From JAISST01 sp050434145 (GTDB lineage Bacteria; Fusobacteriota; Fusobacteriia; Fusobacteriales; Fusobacteriaceae): DNA of 64,000 nucleotides. The notes below the pieces were generated by a model. The model had not been told where the DNA came from. It saw only the letters and a program-made list of their open reading frames with translations, and did not search any database. The DNA lies in the NCBI RefSeq assembly GCF_050434145.1, contig NZ_JBNPVX010000014.1, positions 1 to 64,000 of the forward strand. Reading direction: 5' to 3'. Positions 6,456 to 16,585 of the stretch are shown piece after piece; position 1 is the first letter of the stretch, and every line of letters starts with the position of its first letter. The translations under genes and the position numbers were made by a program.

Positions 6456-8279
6456 ATGAGAAAAGATTCAAAAGCTTTTCAAGCTGAAACAAAGGAATTA
6501 CTCAATCTTATGATTAATTCAATTTACACAAATAAGGATATTTTTTTGAGAGAGCTAATCTCCAATGGCAGTGATGCTATTGATAAATTAAAATTCAAAT
6601 CACTTACTGATAGTTCATTAGTTGGAGAAGACAAAGACTACAAGATTATAGTGGATATAGATAAGGAAAATAGAAAAATTATAATAACTGACAATGGTAT
6701 TGGTATGACATATGAAGATGTTGAACAAAATATAGGAACTATTGCAAAGTCAGGTTCTAAAGCTTTTAAAGAAGCATTAGAAAATGCTAAAAATAACGAT
6801 ATTGATATAATAGGACAATTTGGTGTCGGTTTTTATTCTGGATTTATGGTAGCTGAGAAGATAAGTTTCACTACAAAATCCCCTTACTCTGAAAAAGGAG
6901 TTCAGTGGGAATCGACTGGTGATGGAAATTATCAAATGGAAGAAATTGATTTAGACAAACGTGGTACTAGTATTGTTTTACACATAAAAGAAGATGAAGA
7001 TTATAATACATACCTTGAAGAATGGAAAGTAAAAGATTTAATCAAAAAATATTCTGACTACATCAGATATCCTGTATACGTCAAAGATGAAATTATTAAT
7101 TCTACTAAGCCAATATGGAAAAAAGATAAAAAAGATATTGCTGAAGATGAATATAATGAATTTTATAAAGGTGCTTTTCAAGATTGGGAAAATCCATTCA
7201 TGCATTTCCATCTTAAAGTACAAGGCAATATTGAATATACAGCACTTTTATATATACCTAAAAAGACTCCAATGGATTTTTATACAAAGGATTTCAAAAG
7301 AGGATTACAATTATATACTAAAAACGTATTTATAATGGATAAATGTGATGAATTAATCCCTGATTATCTTGGATTTTTAAAAGGTCTTATTGATTGTGAT
7401 ACTTTATCGCTTAATATTTCCAGAGAAATATTACAACAAAATAAAGAGCTATCTGCTATTTCCAAAAGTTTGGAAAAGAAAATACTAACTGAGTTTGATA
7501 AACTATTAAAAGATGATAGAGAAAAATATTTGGAATTCTGGAGTGAATTTGGTAATAACATCAAAATAGGTCTTCAAGAAATGTTTGGTATGAACAAAGA
7601 AAAACTGCAAGATTTAGTCTTATTTAGAACTTCTAGAGATGACCAATATTCGACATTGAAAGAATATGTGGATAGAATGGGCGAAAGAAATGAAATCCTT
7701 TATGCTGCTGGAGATGAATTAGCTACTATTAAGATGCTACCTAAGGTAGAAGCATTGAAAGAAAAAGGAATAGAAATATTATATCTTACTGATAGAATTG
7801 ATGAATTTGCTCTTAAAGCAATGCGTGATTACAATGGTAAACAATTTAAATCTATAAATGATTCTGATTTTAAAATGGATGAAAGCAAAGAAAAAGAAGA
7901 AGAAATTAAGAAATTATCTGAAGACAACAAATCATTATTGGATAAAATAAAAGATGCCCTTGGAAATAAAGTTGCAGAAGTTAAATTGAGCAGTGATCTT
8001 GGAAAGGGTGCATCATCGTTATTGGCAAAAGGAGAAATCTCTCTTGAAATGGAGAAAGTTTTATCTGCTATGCCAGGTAACCAAAATGTAAAAGCTGAAA
8101 AAATATTAGCTTTAAATCCAGAGCACCCATTATTTGAAAAATTAAAAAATAGTGAGGGAACAGAAACATTTAATAATTTAGTTGATATTTTATATAGTCA
8201 AGGATTAATGGCAGAAGGATTCCAGTTGGAAAACCCAATGGAATTTATTAATAAACTTAATGCACTGTTAAGTGAGTAG
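6456..8279 (+). CDS. htpG: Molecular chaperone HtpG (bacterial Hsp90)
   Basis: HtpG is an ATP-driven homodimeric cytoplasmic chaperone. The 607-residue product is slightly shorter than the E. coli protein. The GHKL ATPase motifs are ELISNGSDA at 33-41, DNGIGM at 79-84 and GQFGVGF at 120-126. The middle and C-terminal dimerisation domains follow, with a Lys/Glu-rich linker near 478-490 (ESKEKEEEIKKL). AAGGAGG lies 9 nt upstream of the ATG. The gene stands alone between two terminators. A near-consensus promoter and a CIRCE-like operator indicate heat-shock control by HrcA, a less common arrangement for htpG than for groEL or dnaK. Confidence 0.97.
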   Translation: MRKDSKAFQAETKELLNLMINSIYTNKDIFLRELISNGSDAIDKLKFKSLTDSSLVGEDKDYKIIVDIDKENRKIIITDNGIGMTYEDVEQNIGTIAKSGSKAFKEALENAKNNDIDIIGQFGVGFYSGFMVAEKISFTTKSPYSEKGVQWESTGDGNYQMEEIDLDKRGTSIVLHIKEDEDYNTYLEEWKVKDLIKKYSDYIRYPVYVKDEIINSTKPIWKKDKKDIAEDEYNEFYKGAFQDWENPFMHFHLKVQGNIEYTALLYIPKKTPMDFYTKDFKRGLQLYTKNVFIMDKCDELIPDYLGFLKGLIDCDTLSLNISREILQQNKELSAISKSLEKKILTEFDKLLKDDREKYLEFWSEFGNNIKIGLQEMFGMNKEKLQDLVLFRTSRDDQYSTLKEYVDRMGERNEILYAAGDELATIKMLPKVEALKEKGIEILYLTDRIDEFALKAMRDYNGKQFKSINDSDFKMDESKEKEEEIKKLSEDNKSLLDKIKDALGNKVAEVKLSSDLGKGASSLLAKGEISLEMEKVLSAMPGNQNVKAEKILALNPEHPLFEKLKNSEGTETFNNLVDILYSQGLMAEGFQLENPMEFINKLNALLSE

Positions 8280-8322
8280 CATGAAAATATATTTGTAATT
8301 TTATACTAGAGTCTAGAAAATT

Positions 8323-8361
8323 AAAATGCTACCTAATATATCTTATTTAGGTAGCATTTTA
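8323..8361. terminator. Bidirectional terminator between htpG and the glycosyltransferase
   Basis: AAAATGCTACCTAA pairs with TTAGGTAGCATTTT. T-runs on both strands suit the converging genes. Confidence 0.85.
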
Positions 8362-8378
8362 TGCTAATTTATAGATTT

Positions 8379-9137
8379 TTATTTATATGTTTTATTATTC
8401 CAAATTTCTTTAAGTTTATAATATTTGCTCATTGTCTGGAGTGCAGTTGCTTTGGCCAACAAATATCCTTCTATTCCATCTAATATTCCTAATCTTAGTA
8501 TATAATTTTTGAAAAATATAAAACTTGAATTAAAAAATATTTGATACCACCTAAATTTTTTACCTCTTTTATAATATTCTTTTGCACCTTCTGTAGAGTA
8601 TCTATTAAATTTTTCATAATATTCTTCCAATGTTGTATATGTATGATGTCTTATTTGTTCCTGGATAGAATAAACCTCTGAATTTGTCTGAAATTCTTCA
8701 TGAACAACATTATCATTAAACTTTCCTGATGATTTTCTGAATAATCTTATTCTATAAAAATTACTCCACCCTCCATATTTTATTTCTTTATTAAAACATA
8801 TTGATAAAAAATTAATCTTAAAAACTTCTTTTATTTTCTCATTATTTTTTATTTGAATAATTTTTTCCTTCAACTCTGATGATATTTCTTCATCTGCATC
8901 AATATTTAGTATCCAATCTCCAGTACATTTTTCTATTGCAGAATTCTTTTGTAGCCCATAACCTTTCCACTCTTCATAAAAAAATTGAGCTCCATAAGTT
9001 CTAGATATTTCTTCTGTTTTATCTGTCGATCCACTATCTACTATTATTATTTCATCTGCAAAGTCAATAACAGACCTTAGTGTGGTTTCTAAAATTCGTT
9101 CTTCATTTCTTGTTATCATTGCAACAGACAATCTCAT
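8379..9137 (-). CDS. Family 2 glycosyltransferase, LPS core type (WaaE/KdtX-like)
   Basis: The product is predicted to add a sugar to LPS core or another surface glycan from a nucleotide sugar at the cytoplasmic face. The 252-residue GT-A fold shows MITRNEE near 7-13, IIVDSGSTDKT at 31-41, and the metal-binding NIDADEE at 78-84 (D80 and D82). A basic C-terminal part may dock to the membrane. I start at the ATG at 9137 because AAGGAAAG then lies about 10 nt upstream. An in-frame GTG at 9146 sits too close to that site. It is the last gene of a group with rel, tgt and a polysaccharide deacetylase. The sugar and acceptor cannot be inferred. Confidence 0.85.
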   Translation of the reverse strand: MRLSVAMITRNEERILETTLRSVIDFADEIIIVDSGSTDKTEEISRTYGAQFFYEEWKGYGLQKNSAIEKCTGDWILNIDADEEISSELKEKIIQIKNNEKIKEVFKINFLSICFNKEIKYGGWSNFYRIRLFRKSSGKFNDNVVHEEFQTNSEVYSIQEQIRHHTYTTLEEYYEKFNRYSTEGAKEYYKRGKKFRWYQIFFNSSFIFFKNYILRLGILDGIEGYLLAKATALQTMSKYYKLKEIWNNKTYK

Positions 9138-9172
9138 TTTCAACACTCTTTCCTTAAATATTTATTAAAATC

Positions 9173-10168
9173 TTATGATAAAAGACTATATATTTTTCCT
9201 AATAAAAGATTTTTACATATCAGCAAATTTATTTTAAATTTATTAGCTGTAAAATCTCTCAATTCTATCCGCTTTATCATATGAAAATCTGGCTTATATG
9301 AATTTGTTCCTTTTCTAGTCGTTACAAATCCTTTTACACCAACCGCTTCTAGCACTTTCATGGCTTCTTTCCCTCTATGCCCCCATGGCCAGCAAAAGAA
9401 AGTTACTTTTTTTCCAAGGTGTTCCTCTATTGCTTTTTTATTTAGTAAAAATTCTCTCTTTATTTTATTTTCAAATTCTTCTTTTGTTTCCTCATGAAAA
9501 TATTTTTCTTTATTTATATTAATAAATTCTTGAGCTTTCTTTAAAAGTTGATTTTTTGGCGTATTTTTCAATTCTTTCAAATAAAATTCTCTGAATACTT
9601 CATAAAAATCATTGTTTATGATTATTGCTCTTGATGAGTACTCTCCCCTTTTTTTAAATACAGGGTATCCTTCTTTGATCGAACCATAAATATGTGCATC
9701 AGCATGGTCATCCTCATGACCAGTTAGAATTCCAATTATTTTATCATCCACAAATACATAATTATGAGTATGAGAATGGCATTGAAAATCAATTACATTA
9801 CTTTCATGCATTTCTTTTATCTGATCCCAATTCATATATTTTTCATTTTTTCCAATATATGCAGTGTTTAAAAATATAGTAGCTTTCATATTATATTTTT
9901 TTAATAATGGATAAACATTAGTGTAATTATTTACATATCCATCATCCATAGTAATCATAGATGATTTATATGGGATATTTTTTTCAAAAAGTTGTTCTAT
10001 TTTTATTGTATTCATATTATTAGATTTCAAAATCTTTAAATGTTCTTCAAATAACTCTGGTGTTACATTAGAATTTTCATCTATATTGTGATATAAAAAT
10101 GCTGGTATTCCTTTGTTATTAAAAGCAATTAACAATATAATTAATATTAATAATAATTTTATTACCAT
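9173..10168 (-). CDS. Polysaccharide deacetylase (NodB-type) with large insertion
   Basis: This family removes acetyl groups from surface polysaccharides using a divalent metal. The 331-residue product has an N-terminal hydrophobic anchor or signal (3-16). It carries the NodB motif TMDDGY at 73-78 (D75, D76), metal histidines in HSHTH at 131-135 and a late WPWGHRG motif. Between motifs 2 and 3 sits an insertion of roughly 100 residues that opens with a His/Asp-rich stretch, GHEDDHADAH at 150-159. The neighbouring glycosyltransferase 26 nt downstream fits surface-glycan work. The substrate is unknown. Confidence 0.83.
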   Translation of the reverse strand: MVIKLLLILIILLIAFNNKGIPAFLYHNIDENSNVTPELFEEHLKILKSNNMNTIKIEQLFEKNIPYKSSMITMDDGYVNNYTNVYPLLKKYNMKATIFLNTAYIGKNEKYMNWDQIKEMHESNVIDFQCHSHTHNYVFVDDKIIGILTGHEDDHADAHIYGSIKEGYPVFKKRGEYSSRAIIINNDFYEVFREFYLKELKNTPKNQLLKKAQEFININKEKYFHEETKEEFENKIKREFLLNKKAIEEHLGKKVTFFCWPWGHRGKEAMKVLEAVGVKGFVTTRKGTNSYKPDFHMIKRIELRDFTANKFKINLLICKNLLLGKIYSLLS

Positions 10169-10222
10169 AAATCATGGACTTTTGAACCTTGGTCCTTCCT
10201 CCTTTTATCCTGATGAAGTTCT

Positions 10223-11374
10223 CTAACTCGATTTTAATTGTCTATGTTTATTAGACAAATAGTCTTTCATAAAATTATATTTAAATTCTTGAAACTTTCC
10301 TTTTAATATTGCTTCTCTTGCATCATTCATTAGCTTTATTAGAAAATATAAGTTATGATATGTCGCCAACCTCTGGCCTAGTATTTCTTCTGCTTTAAAT
10401 AAGTGTCTGATGTAACCTCTGGTATAATTTTTGCAAACATAACAATCACAAGTCGCATCAATAGGATTCTTATCTTCTTCATATTTTTTGTTTTTTATTA
10501 CAAGCCTACCATATCTTGTAAAAACTGTTCCATGTCTACCAATCCGTGTAGGTTGTACACAATCCATCATATCTATCCCAGATTCTACTGCTTCTAGCAT
10601 ATCTATTGGTTCCCCTACCCCCATCAAATATCTTGGTTTTTCTTCTGGACATTTTTCTACTATATAATCTAATATTCTATACATATCCTCACGTGTTTCT
10701 CCTACTGCTAATCCACCTATGGCATATCCAGAAAAATCTTTATCCATTTCCATTAATTCATTAAGACTTCTCTCTCTTAGATATTCATAAATACCACCTT
10801 GCACAATTGCAAAAAGTCCTTGCTTATCTTTTTTAGAATGTGATTCAATAGATCTCCTGGCCCATCTTGTAGTTCTTTCTATTGATGGAATTAAATATTC
10901 TTCTGAAGATGTTCCAGGTGGACATTCATCCAATACCATAGCAATATCTGACCCCAGATTATTTTGTATTGATATCGACTTTTCAGGTGATAAAAAATGT
11001 TTGGATCCATCAATATGAGAACTAAATTTTACACCATCCTCTGTTATTTTTCTTAAATCTCCTAGGCTAAATACTTGAAAACCACCACTATCTGTAAGTA
11101 TTGGCTTATTCCAGTGCATAAATTCATGCAATCCACCATATCTTGCAATTAATTCATCATTAGGCCGTAGATACAAATGGTATGTATTACCTAAAATTAT
11201 TTCTGCACCTATATCTAATAATTCTTCTGGTGTCATGGCCTTCACTGTAGCTTGTGTGCCCACAGGCATAAATACAGGTGTTTTAATTTTACCATGAAGG
11301 GTAGTTATTTCCCCAGCTCGTGCTTTTCCATCTTTTTTTTCTAATATATATGTAACTGGTAGTTTGTTCTCCAT
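10223..11374 (-). CDS. tgt: Queuine tRNA-ribosyltransferase
   Basis: Tgt swaps guanine 34 of GU(N)-anticodon tRNAs for the queuine precursor preQ1. The 383-residue length is normal. DSGGFQVFSLG near 95-105 carries the general-base Asp, and GIDMMDCVQPTRIGRHG near 266-282 carries the nucleophilic Asp. The C-terminal zinc site is CDCYVC followed by a His in LATYHN. It lies 21 nt downstream of rel, and the polysaccharide deacetylase gene follows after 54 nt. No other queuosine gene is in the window. Confidence 0.96.
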   Translation of the reverse strand: MENKLPVTYILEKKDGKARAGEITTLHGKIKTPVFMPVGTQATVKAMTPEELLDIGAEIILGNTYHLYLRPNDELIARYGGLHEFMHWNKPILTDSGGFQVFSLGDLRKITEDGVKFSSHIDGSKHFLSPEKSISIQNNLGSDIAMVLDECPPGTSSEEYLIPSIERTTRWARRSIESHSKKDKQGLFAIVQGGIYEYLRERSLNELMEMDKDFSGYAIGGLAVGETREDMYRILDYIVEKCPEEKPRYLMGVGEPIDMLEAVESGIDMMDCVQPTRIGRHGTVFTRYGRLVIKNKKYEEDKNPIDATCDCYVCKNYTRGYIRHLFKAEEILGQRLATYHNLYFLIKLMNDAREAILKGKFQEFKYNFMKDYLSNKHRQLKSS

Positions 11375-11395
11375 TTGTTGCTCCCTTATTTTTTA

Positions 11396-13573
11396 TTATC
11401 TGTCAGTTGATATTACATTTTTAACTTTCATTATATTTTTTGATAAATGATTATAATCATTTTTGTCATTTATTTCTATTGTAAATCTTATACTCATCAA
11501 ATCCTCTCCACCTTCTTTTAAGTTGTTGGAATTGACACTTACAATATTTATTTTATGCCCAGAAATAACAGCTATGATTTCCATTAATACACTTGGCTTA
11601 TCATAAACCAATACAGTAAAAGTAAATTTATATTTATTTTCATTATTTTTTATTATTTCATCTTCCCATCTTACTGGAATTTCTCTGTCTGGGTCATGGG
11701 CTATCATGCTTTGGAAATTTTTGCAACTTCTTCTATGAATAGTAATTCCATCTAATTTTGTTACATATCCACCTATATCATCCCCTGGAAGAGGTGTACA
11801 ACATCTTGCAAATTTAATGAGAGTATTCGTTATACCTTCAACAATTATTCCATGATCATTTTTTCCTGCACTTGACTTTTCTTTTTTCTTTTCCATCAAT
11901 TGCTCTAATTCTGCTGGAGTTAACTCTATTTTTGCCTTTATTCTTTTACGTAACTTATCTATTATAACATCTATTTTACTTCTTTTCTGACCTACATGAT
12001 AATAAAAATCATCCAAGTGATTTATATTGTTTTTCTCCATGTGTTTTTTTATAATTGGGTCTTCTTCTACATCTTTTAATGTTAAACCAAGTTTTGATAT
12101 TTCTTTATCAAGATTTTCTCTACCAATCTTTACTGTCTCTGCGTATACTTGATCTTTTAAAATCTTTCTTATTTTCCCTTTAGCTCCATGAGTAACTACT
12201 ATCTCTAACCAATCTTTAGATGGTCCTTTAGAATTTTTAGAAGTAATTATCTCTACCCTATCACCATTTTGTAATTTATAGTCTAGTGTAACTATTTTCC
12301 CATCTACTTTTGCTCCCACACATTTAGATCCTACATCAGTGTGTATTGAAAAAGCAAAGTCCAAAGGTGTTGCCCCATTTGGTAGCTCTTTAATATCTCC
12401 TTTAGGTGAAAATACAAAAACTGTTTCTGATAGAATAATATCTTCAGTAACTCTTTGAACAAAATCACGAGCATCCTCTGCTTCCTTTTGCATATCAAGT
12501 ATATCTCTTAACCATCCATAAACCTGATCATTTTTAGTTGCTTTTGTTTTCTCTTTGTAGAGCCAATGAGCTGCTATTCCTTCTTCTGCTACTCTATCCA
12601 TTTCTTCTGTGCGTATTTGTATTTCAATAAATTTTCCTAATGGTCCAACTACTGTAGTATGAATAGATTGATAGTTATTGGATTTTGGCATAGCTATGTA
12701 ATCTTTGAATCTTCCGGCCACTGGTTTAAAATGACTATGTATAACTCCTAATGTATGATAACATTCTGTCTCATTATCCACTATTATTCGTACTCCAATT
12801 AAATCATATATATCATCAAATTCTTTATTTTTTTCATACATTTTCTTATAAATGCTATAAAAATGCTTGAATCTCCCCTTGACTGATCCTTTTATTCCTT
12901 CATCATAAATTAGTTTTACTATTGTTTTAATAAAAGTATCAATGTAATCTTTTCGCTCTCCTCTTCGGCTATCTACTAGAGATTTTATCTCATCATACGC
13001 CTCTGGCTTCAAATAATGTAATGATAAATCTTCTAATTCCCATTTAATTTTTGCTATTCCCAATCTATGCGCTAATGGAGCATATATATCCAGAGTTTCT
13101 TGAGCAATTGTTCTTTGTTTGTCAGGACGCATATACTTCAAAGTTCTCATATTATGCAATCTGTCTGCAAGTTTTATTATAATTACCCTAAGATTTTTGG
13201 CCATTGCAATTATCATTTTTCTTATATTTTCATCTTGCTTTTTGGTTCCATTTGGTAATGCTCTTAATTTAGTTACTCCATCTACAAGATCTGCTACTGT
13301 CTCTCCAAAATTATATTTGATGTCAGCCAAAGTAATATATGTATCCTCAACTATATCATGTAAAATTCCAGCTACTATTGTATCAGTATCCATTTTCATA
13401 TCTATGAGTATTTTAGTAACTTCCACAGGATGCATTATATAGTCATCACCTGATTTTCTATATTGCCCTTCATGACATTCTTCAGCAAAATAAAAGGCAA
13501 GCTTAATCTTATCTACATCAACTTTTAGATGATTTATATTTATTTGATCTAGTATTTCTTTCCAATAATTCAT
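11396..13573 (-). CDS. rel: Bifunctional (p)ppGpp synthetase/hydrolase Rel/SpoT
   Basis: The enzyme makes and degrades the stringent-response alarmone. The 725-residue protein has the full long-RSH layout. The HD hydrolase domain shows H34, H48, H72-D73 and E76-D77, so hydrolysis should work. The synthetase domain includes RFKHFYSIYKKM and GRFKDYIAMPK; the RFKD version is that of bifunctional Rel rather than the EFDD of synthetase-only RelA. A TGS domain (FVFSPKGDIKELPNGATPLDFA) and a C-terminal ACT domain follow. I start at the ATG at 13573; the in-frame TTG at 13588 contains the ribosome site AGGAGG itself. A promoter lies at 13609-13636. Confidence 0.95.
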   Translation of the reverse strand: MNYWKEILDQININHLKVDVDKIKLAFYFAEECHEGQYRKSGDDYIMHPVEVTKILIDMKMDTDTIVAGILHDIVEDTYITLADIKYNFGETVADLVDGVTKLRALPNGTKKQDENIRKMIIAMAKNLRVIIIKLADRLHNMRTLKYMRPDKQRTIAQETLDIYAPLAHRLGIAKIKWELEDLSLHYLKPEAYDEIKSLVDSRRGERKDYIDTFIKTIVKLIYDEGIKGSVKGRFKHFYSIYKKMYEKNKEFDDIYDLIGVRIIVDNETECYHTLGVIHSHFKPVAGRFKDYIAMPKSNNYQSIHTTVVGPLGKFIEIQIRTEEMDRVAEEGIAAHWLYKEKTKATKNDQVYGWLRDILDMQKEAEDARDFVQRVTEDIILSETVFVFSPKGDIKELPNGATPLDFAFSIHTDVGSKCVGAKVDGKIVTLDYKLQNGDRVEIITSKNSKGPSKDWLEIVVTHGAKGKIRKILKDQVYAETVKIGRENLDKEISKLGLTLKDVEEDPIIKKHMEKNNINHLDDFYYHVGQKRSKIDVIIDKLRKRIKAKIELTPAELEQLMEKKKEKSSAGKNDHGIIVEGITNTLIKFARCCTPLPGDDIGGYVTKLDGITIHRRSCKNFQSMIAHDPDREIPVRWEDEIIKNNENKYKFTFTVLVYDKPSVLMEIIAVISGHKINIVSVNSNNLKEGGEDLMSIRFTIEINDKNDYNHLSKNIMKVKNVISTDR

Positions 13574-13608
13574 CACTTGCCTCCTCAATTCAGTCCATGG
13601 CTTGTTTT

Positions 13609-13636
13609 ATAATACACCTTAGTATTTATAAATCAA
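13609..13636 (-). promoter_or_regulatory. Promoter of the rel operon
   Basis: Minus strand: TTGATT (13636-13631), a 16-nt spacer, TATTAT (13614-13609). It lies 36 nt upstream of the rel start codon. Confidence 0.6.
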
Positions 13637-13716
13637 GTACAGTAACATCACTTCAATATTTTAAGATTTATTTTTTATTAAAAATTTACTCTAAAAATTA
13701 TACTCTCACTATAACC

Positions 13717-14229
13717 TTAGTATTCTATTAATGAATAAATTGGATAATTTCCAATTTTTTCTCTGCCATTTAAATCTTTTAATTCCATCAAGAAAACAGT
13801 TCCCACGACAATCCCACCTAAAGATTCCACTAATTTTATTGCAGCAGCTATGGTCCCACCAGTTGCCAATAGGTCATCTATAATTACAACCTTTTGACCT
13901 TTCTTTACTGCATCTTTATGTATACTCAGTTTATTAGAGCCGTATTCCAACTCATATGCAATCTCTATTACTTCTCTTGGTAATTTTTCTGGTTTTCTAA
14001 TAGGGACAAATCCTAATTCTAAATTATAAGCCACAGAACTTCCAAAAATAAATCCTCTTGCCTCTGGACCAATTATAACTTCTGCTCCAAATTCTTTTGC
14101 ATATTTTGCTAGCTGTTTGACTGTGAAAGCATATGCTTTCCCATCATTTAATAAAGGTGTTATATCTCTAAATAAAATTCCTTGTTGCGGAAAATCTGGT
14201 ACTGTTGCAATATATTTTCTCAAGTCCAT
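13717..14229 (-). CDS. apt: Adenine phosphoribosyltransferase
   Basis: Apt salvages adenine to AMP with PRPP in the cytoplasm. The 170-residue product has the family start DFPxxGILFRDITPLL (11-26), the GPEARGF segment near 56-62 and the PRPP-binding VVIIDDLLATGGT near 113-125. It is the last gene of a run with a TPR lipoprotein (14 nt upstream) and, further up, a CNNM/CBS protein. It sits next to the rel operon, as apt often does in Gram-positive relatives, but is separated from it by a 143-nt gap. Confidence 0.96.
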   Translation of the reverse strand: MDLRKYIATVPDFPQQGILFRDITPLLNDGKAYAFTVKQLAKYAKEFGAEVIIGPEARGFIFGSSVAYNLELGFVPIRKPEKLPREVIEIAYELEYGSNKLSIHKDAVKKGQKVVIIDDLLATGGTIAAAIKLVESLGGIVVGTVFLMELKDLNGREKIGNYPIYSLIEY

Positions 14230-14243
14230 GGATAACCTCTCCT

Positions 14244-15095
14244 TTATTGTTTTAATATATTTTTTAGATTCTTGTATTCTTCTTTATAAACACTTGATTC
14301 TGAAACAAGTGAAAAAGATGACTTCGCTTTATGTAATTCATTATTATTTACATATAATTGCGACAACATAAGATATAAATCATCATCTCCACCATAAATA
14401 GATATGTGTTGTAACAATTTTACTATTGCCTCTTTATTATTTTTAACTACTTCACTTTTTACTTTAGCATATTGAATCATAAAATCCTTTTTATCTTTAT
14501 GCTTATCATAATCTTTTATATATTTTTCATGTAACTCATCAGTTTTATCCAGTTTTAAATAAACTTTGGTAATTACATTATAATATTCTTTATCATATTG
14601 GCTCTCATCTATTTGAGATAAATATTCAAATGCTTTGGCATTATCACCAGTTCCATTAAAAATATATCCTCTCATTTTCAATAGAAAATCATCCTGATTA
14701 TCTAAAATTTTCCCTATTTTATCCAAAAATTCGTTTGATTTTTTATAATTTTCCTTTATATAGTATAAAAAACTTAGATTTTTCATTGTATCTATATCTT
14801 TATTGTTTATTTTATAAGCTTTTTCAAAATAACCAATAGCATTATCAATATTATTATTTTCACCATACAATAACCCTATTTCTTTTAAAAGCATAGGATT
14901 TTTAGGCGTTTTTTCATAAGCTTTTAAATATTCTTCCATAGCTTTTTCTGTGTTTCCTTTTTGATAATAATTCATCCCTCTTATAAAAGAATACTCACCA
15001 CTATCTAATTTTTTATTATTTTTACTCCTCTTCAATGATGAACACCCATTTAATAAAAAAAATACTGCAAAAAACAATAACAAAATTCTCTTCAT
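14244..15095 (-). CDS. TPR-repeat lipoprotein
   Basis: The 283-residue product has a lipoprotein signal peptide. The hydrophobic core LLLFFAVFFLL ends in the lipobox LNGC, with the lipidated Cys at residue 18. It is therefore predicted to be anchored in the inner or outer membrane. The mature part is helical and repeats the TPR pattern, for example GNTEKAMEEYLKAYEKTPKN and NIDNAIGYFEKAYKINNKD, with about five or six repeats between 38 and 270. TPR proteins act as docking scaffolds in envelope assembly, but the partner is unknown. The gene lies between the CNNM protein (79 nt upstream) and apt (14 nt downstream). Confidence 0.8.
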   Translation of the reverse strand: MKRILLLFFAVFFLLNGCSSLKRSKNNKKLDSGEYSFIRGMNYYQKGNTEKAMEEYLKAYEKTPKNPMLLKEIGLLYGENNNIDNAIGYFEKAYKINNKDIDTMKNLSFLYYIKENYKKSNEFLDKIGKILDNQDDFLLKMRGYIFNGTGDNAKAFEYLSQIDESQYDKEYYNVITKVYLKLDKTDELHEKYIKDYDKHKDKKDFMIQYAKVKSEVVKNNKEAIVKLLQHISIYGGDDDLYLMLSQLYVNNNELHKAKSSFSLVSESSVYKEEYKNLKNILKQ

Positions 15096-15174
15096 TTCTA
15101 ATACCCCCTATTTTTATATTTTTATTATGTTGATACTAAACTATTTTTAGTCTTGCAATTTATACCTGACTAGT

Positions 15175-16497
15175 TCACTCTTTTTCTTTGCTCTTTTCTC
15201 CCAATTCTTTCAGAGCTTGTTCTTCTTCAGAACTCAGTTTTTCTATACGAACTTTTGAAACTCTCATTTTATCAAGCTCCAACACTTTTATTTTTACACC
15301 AGATTTGATAATTTCATCTCCAACACTAGCCACTTTTCCGAGGATAGTGACTATTAGCCCTCCTAAACTTTCATAGTCTTCGGATTCTGGTAATTGAATA
15401 TTCAATTCATCATCAAGTGTTTCTATATCAATCATTGCATCTACTTCATAAGTTTTCTCATCTATTTGCTTAATATATTCTTCCTCTTCAGTATCATACT
15501 CATCTCTTATGTCTCCCACTATTTCTTCTATAAGATCTTCTATAGTGACTATTCCAACTATTCCTCCATATTCATCTATAACCATAGCTATATGCACTTG
15601 CAATTTCCTAAATTCATTCAAAATTTCTATTATTGATTTTGTCTCTGGTATAAAATATGCTGTTCTGACAAAATCTCTTATTGGTGTGTCATTTTTACCC
15701 TCTTTTATTGCATTCATTATATCTTTTACATAAAGTACTCCTATTATATTATCTATCGTACCTTCATAAATAGGGATACGTGAAAAACCATTTTCAATCA
15801 TTTCATCCCATATTTCATTTATGGTTTTATTACATTCAAATGCCAACATGGCTGTTCTTGGCGTCATTACTTCTTTTGCAGTAGTTTCTCCAAAACCTAC
15901 TATCGAATGTATCATCTCTTGTTCATCTTCTTCTATAATCCCTTCTTCTTTTCCAACATTTACCATAGAAATAATATCTTCTTCTGTCATCAATATATTT
16001 TTTCTTATTTCTACACCAAACATTCTTCCTAGTAGTTTTGAAATAAACATAAATACTGCTACAAGAGGTTTTGTAATATAGGCAAAAGCATAAACTAATT
16101 TAATAACTCTTCTAGAGAGAGTTACAGCAGAATTTTTCGCAATTATTTTGGGTGTTATCTCTCCAAATACTAATACAATCACTGTCATAACGGCTGTAGA
16201 AATGGCAATAGCCTTTCCTGAAGAATTGCCTACAATATTTATAGTAATCACTGTCGCTATTGATGAAGATAAAATGTTAACAATATTATTACCTAATAAT
16301 ATTGCTATAAGAAATTCATTTGGATCTTTCAACCATTTTTTCAACAAACTAGCTTCCTTTTTATGGTTCTCATTTTCTAATTTATCCAGATTTGTGTTCC
16401 TAAAAGATGTTAATGCTGTCTCTGATGCCGAAAAAAATCCAGATAATAAAATTAGTAATATCAGTATAAGGATCATAAATCCTAGATACGTGTCCAA
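15175..16497 (-). CDS. CNNM/CorC-type membrane protein with DUF21, CBS pair and CorC_HlyC domains
   Basis: The 440-residue product has an N-terminal DUF21 region with about four membrane spans, including SGFFSASETALTSFRN near 20-35. A CBS-domain pair follows (about 205-330), then a C-terminal CorC_HlyC transporter-associated domain (about 345-425). The family includes Mg2+/Co2+ exporters such as CorB/MpfA and proteins loosely named hemolysins. Mg2+ export is the best inference. The listed start is a TTG at 16497 with AAGGAAGG about 13 nt upstream. An in-frame ATG at 16476 with AGGA close by is also possible, so the first seven residues are uncertain. Confidence 0.87.
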   Translation of the reverse strand: MDTYLGFMILILILLILLSGFFSASETALTSFRNTNLDKLENENHKKEASLLKKWLKDPNEFLIAILLGNNIVNILSSSIATVITINIVGNSSGKAIAISTAVMTVIVLVFGEITPKIIAKNSAVTLSRRVIKLVYAFAYITKPLVAVFMFISKLLGRMFGVEIRKNILMTEEDIISMVNVGKEEGIIEEDEQEMIHSIVGFGETTAKEVMTPRTAMLAFECNKTINEIWDEMIENGFSRIPIYEGTIDNIIGVLYVKDIMNAIKEGKNDTPIRDFVRTAYFIPETKSIIEILNEFRKLQVHIAMVIDEYGGIVGIVTIEDLIEEIVGDIRDEYDTEEEEYIKQIDEKTYEVDAMIDIETLDDELNIQLPESEDYESLGGLIVTILGKVASVGDEIIKSGVKIKVLELDKMRVSKVRIEKLSSEEEQALKELGEKSKEKE

Positions 16498-16585
16498 TTT
16501 AAACTATGCACCTTCCTTGATTAAAAAATTAATTATTCATCTCATTTTTGTAAATAATTAATATAAAATATATCACTATCTGAAA

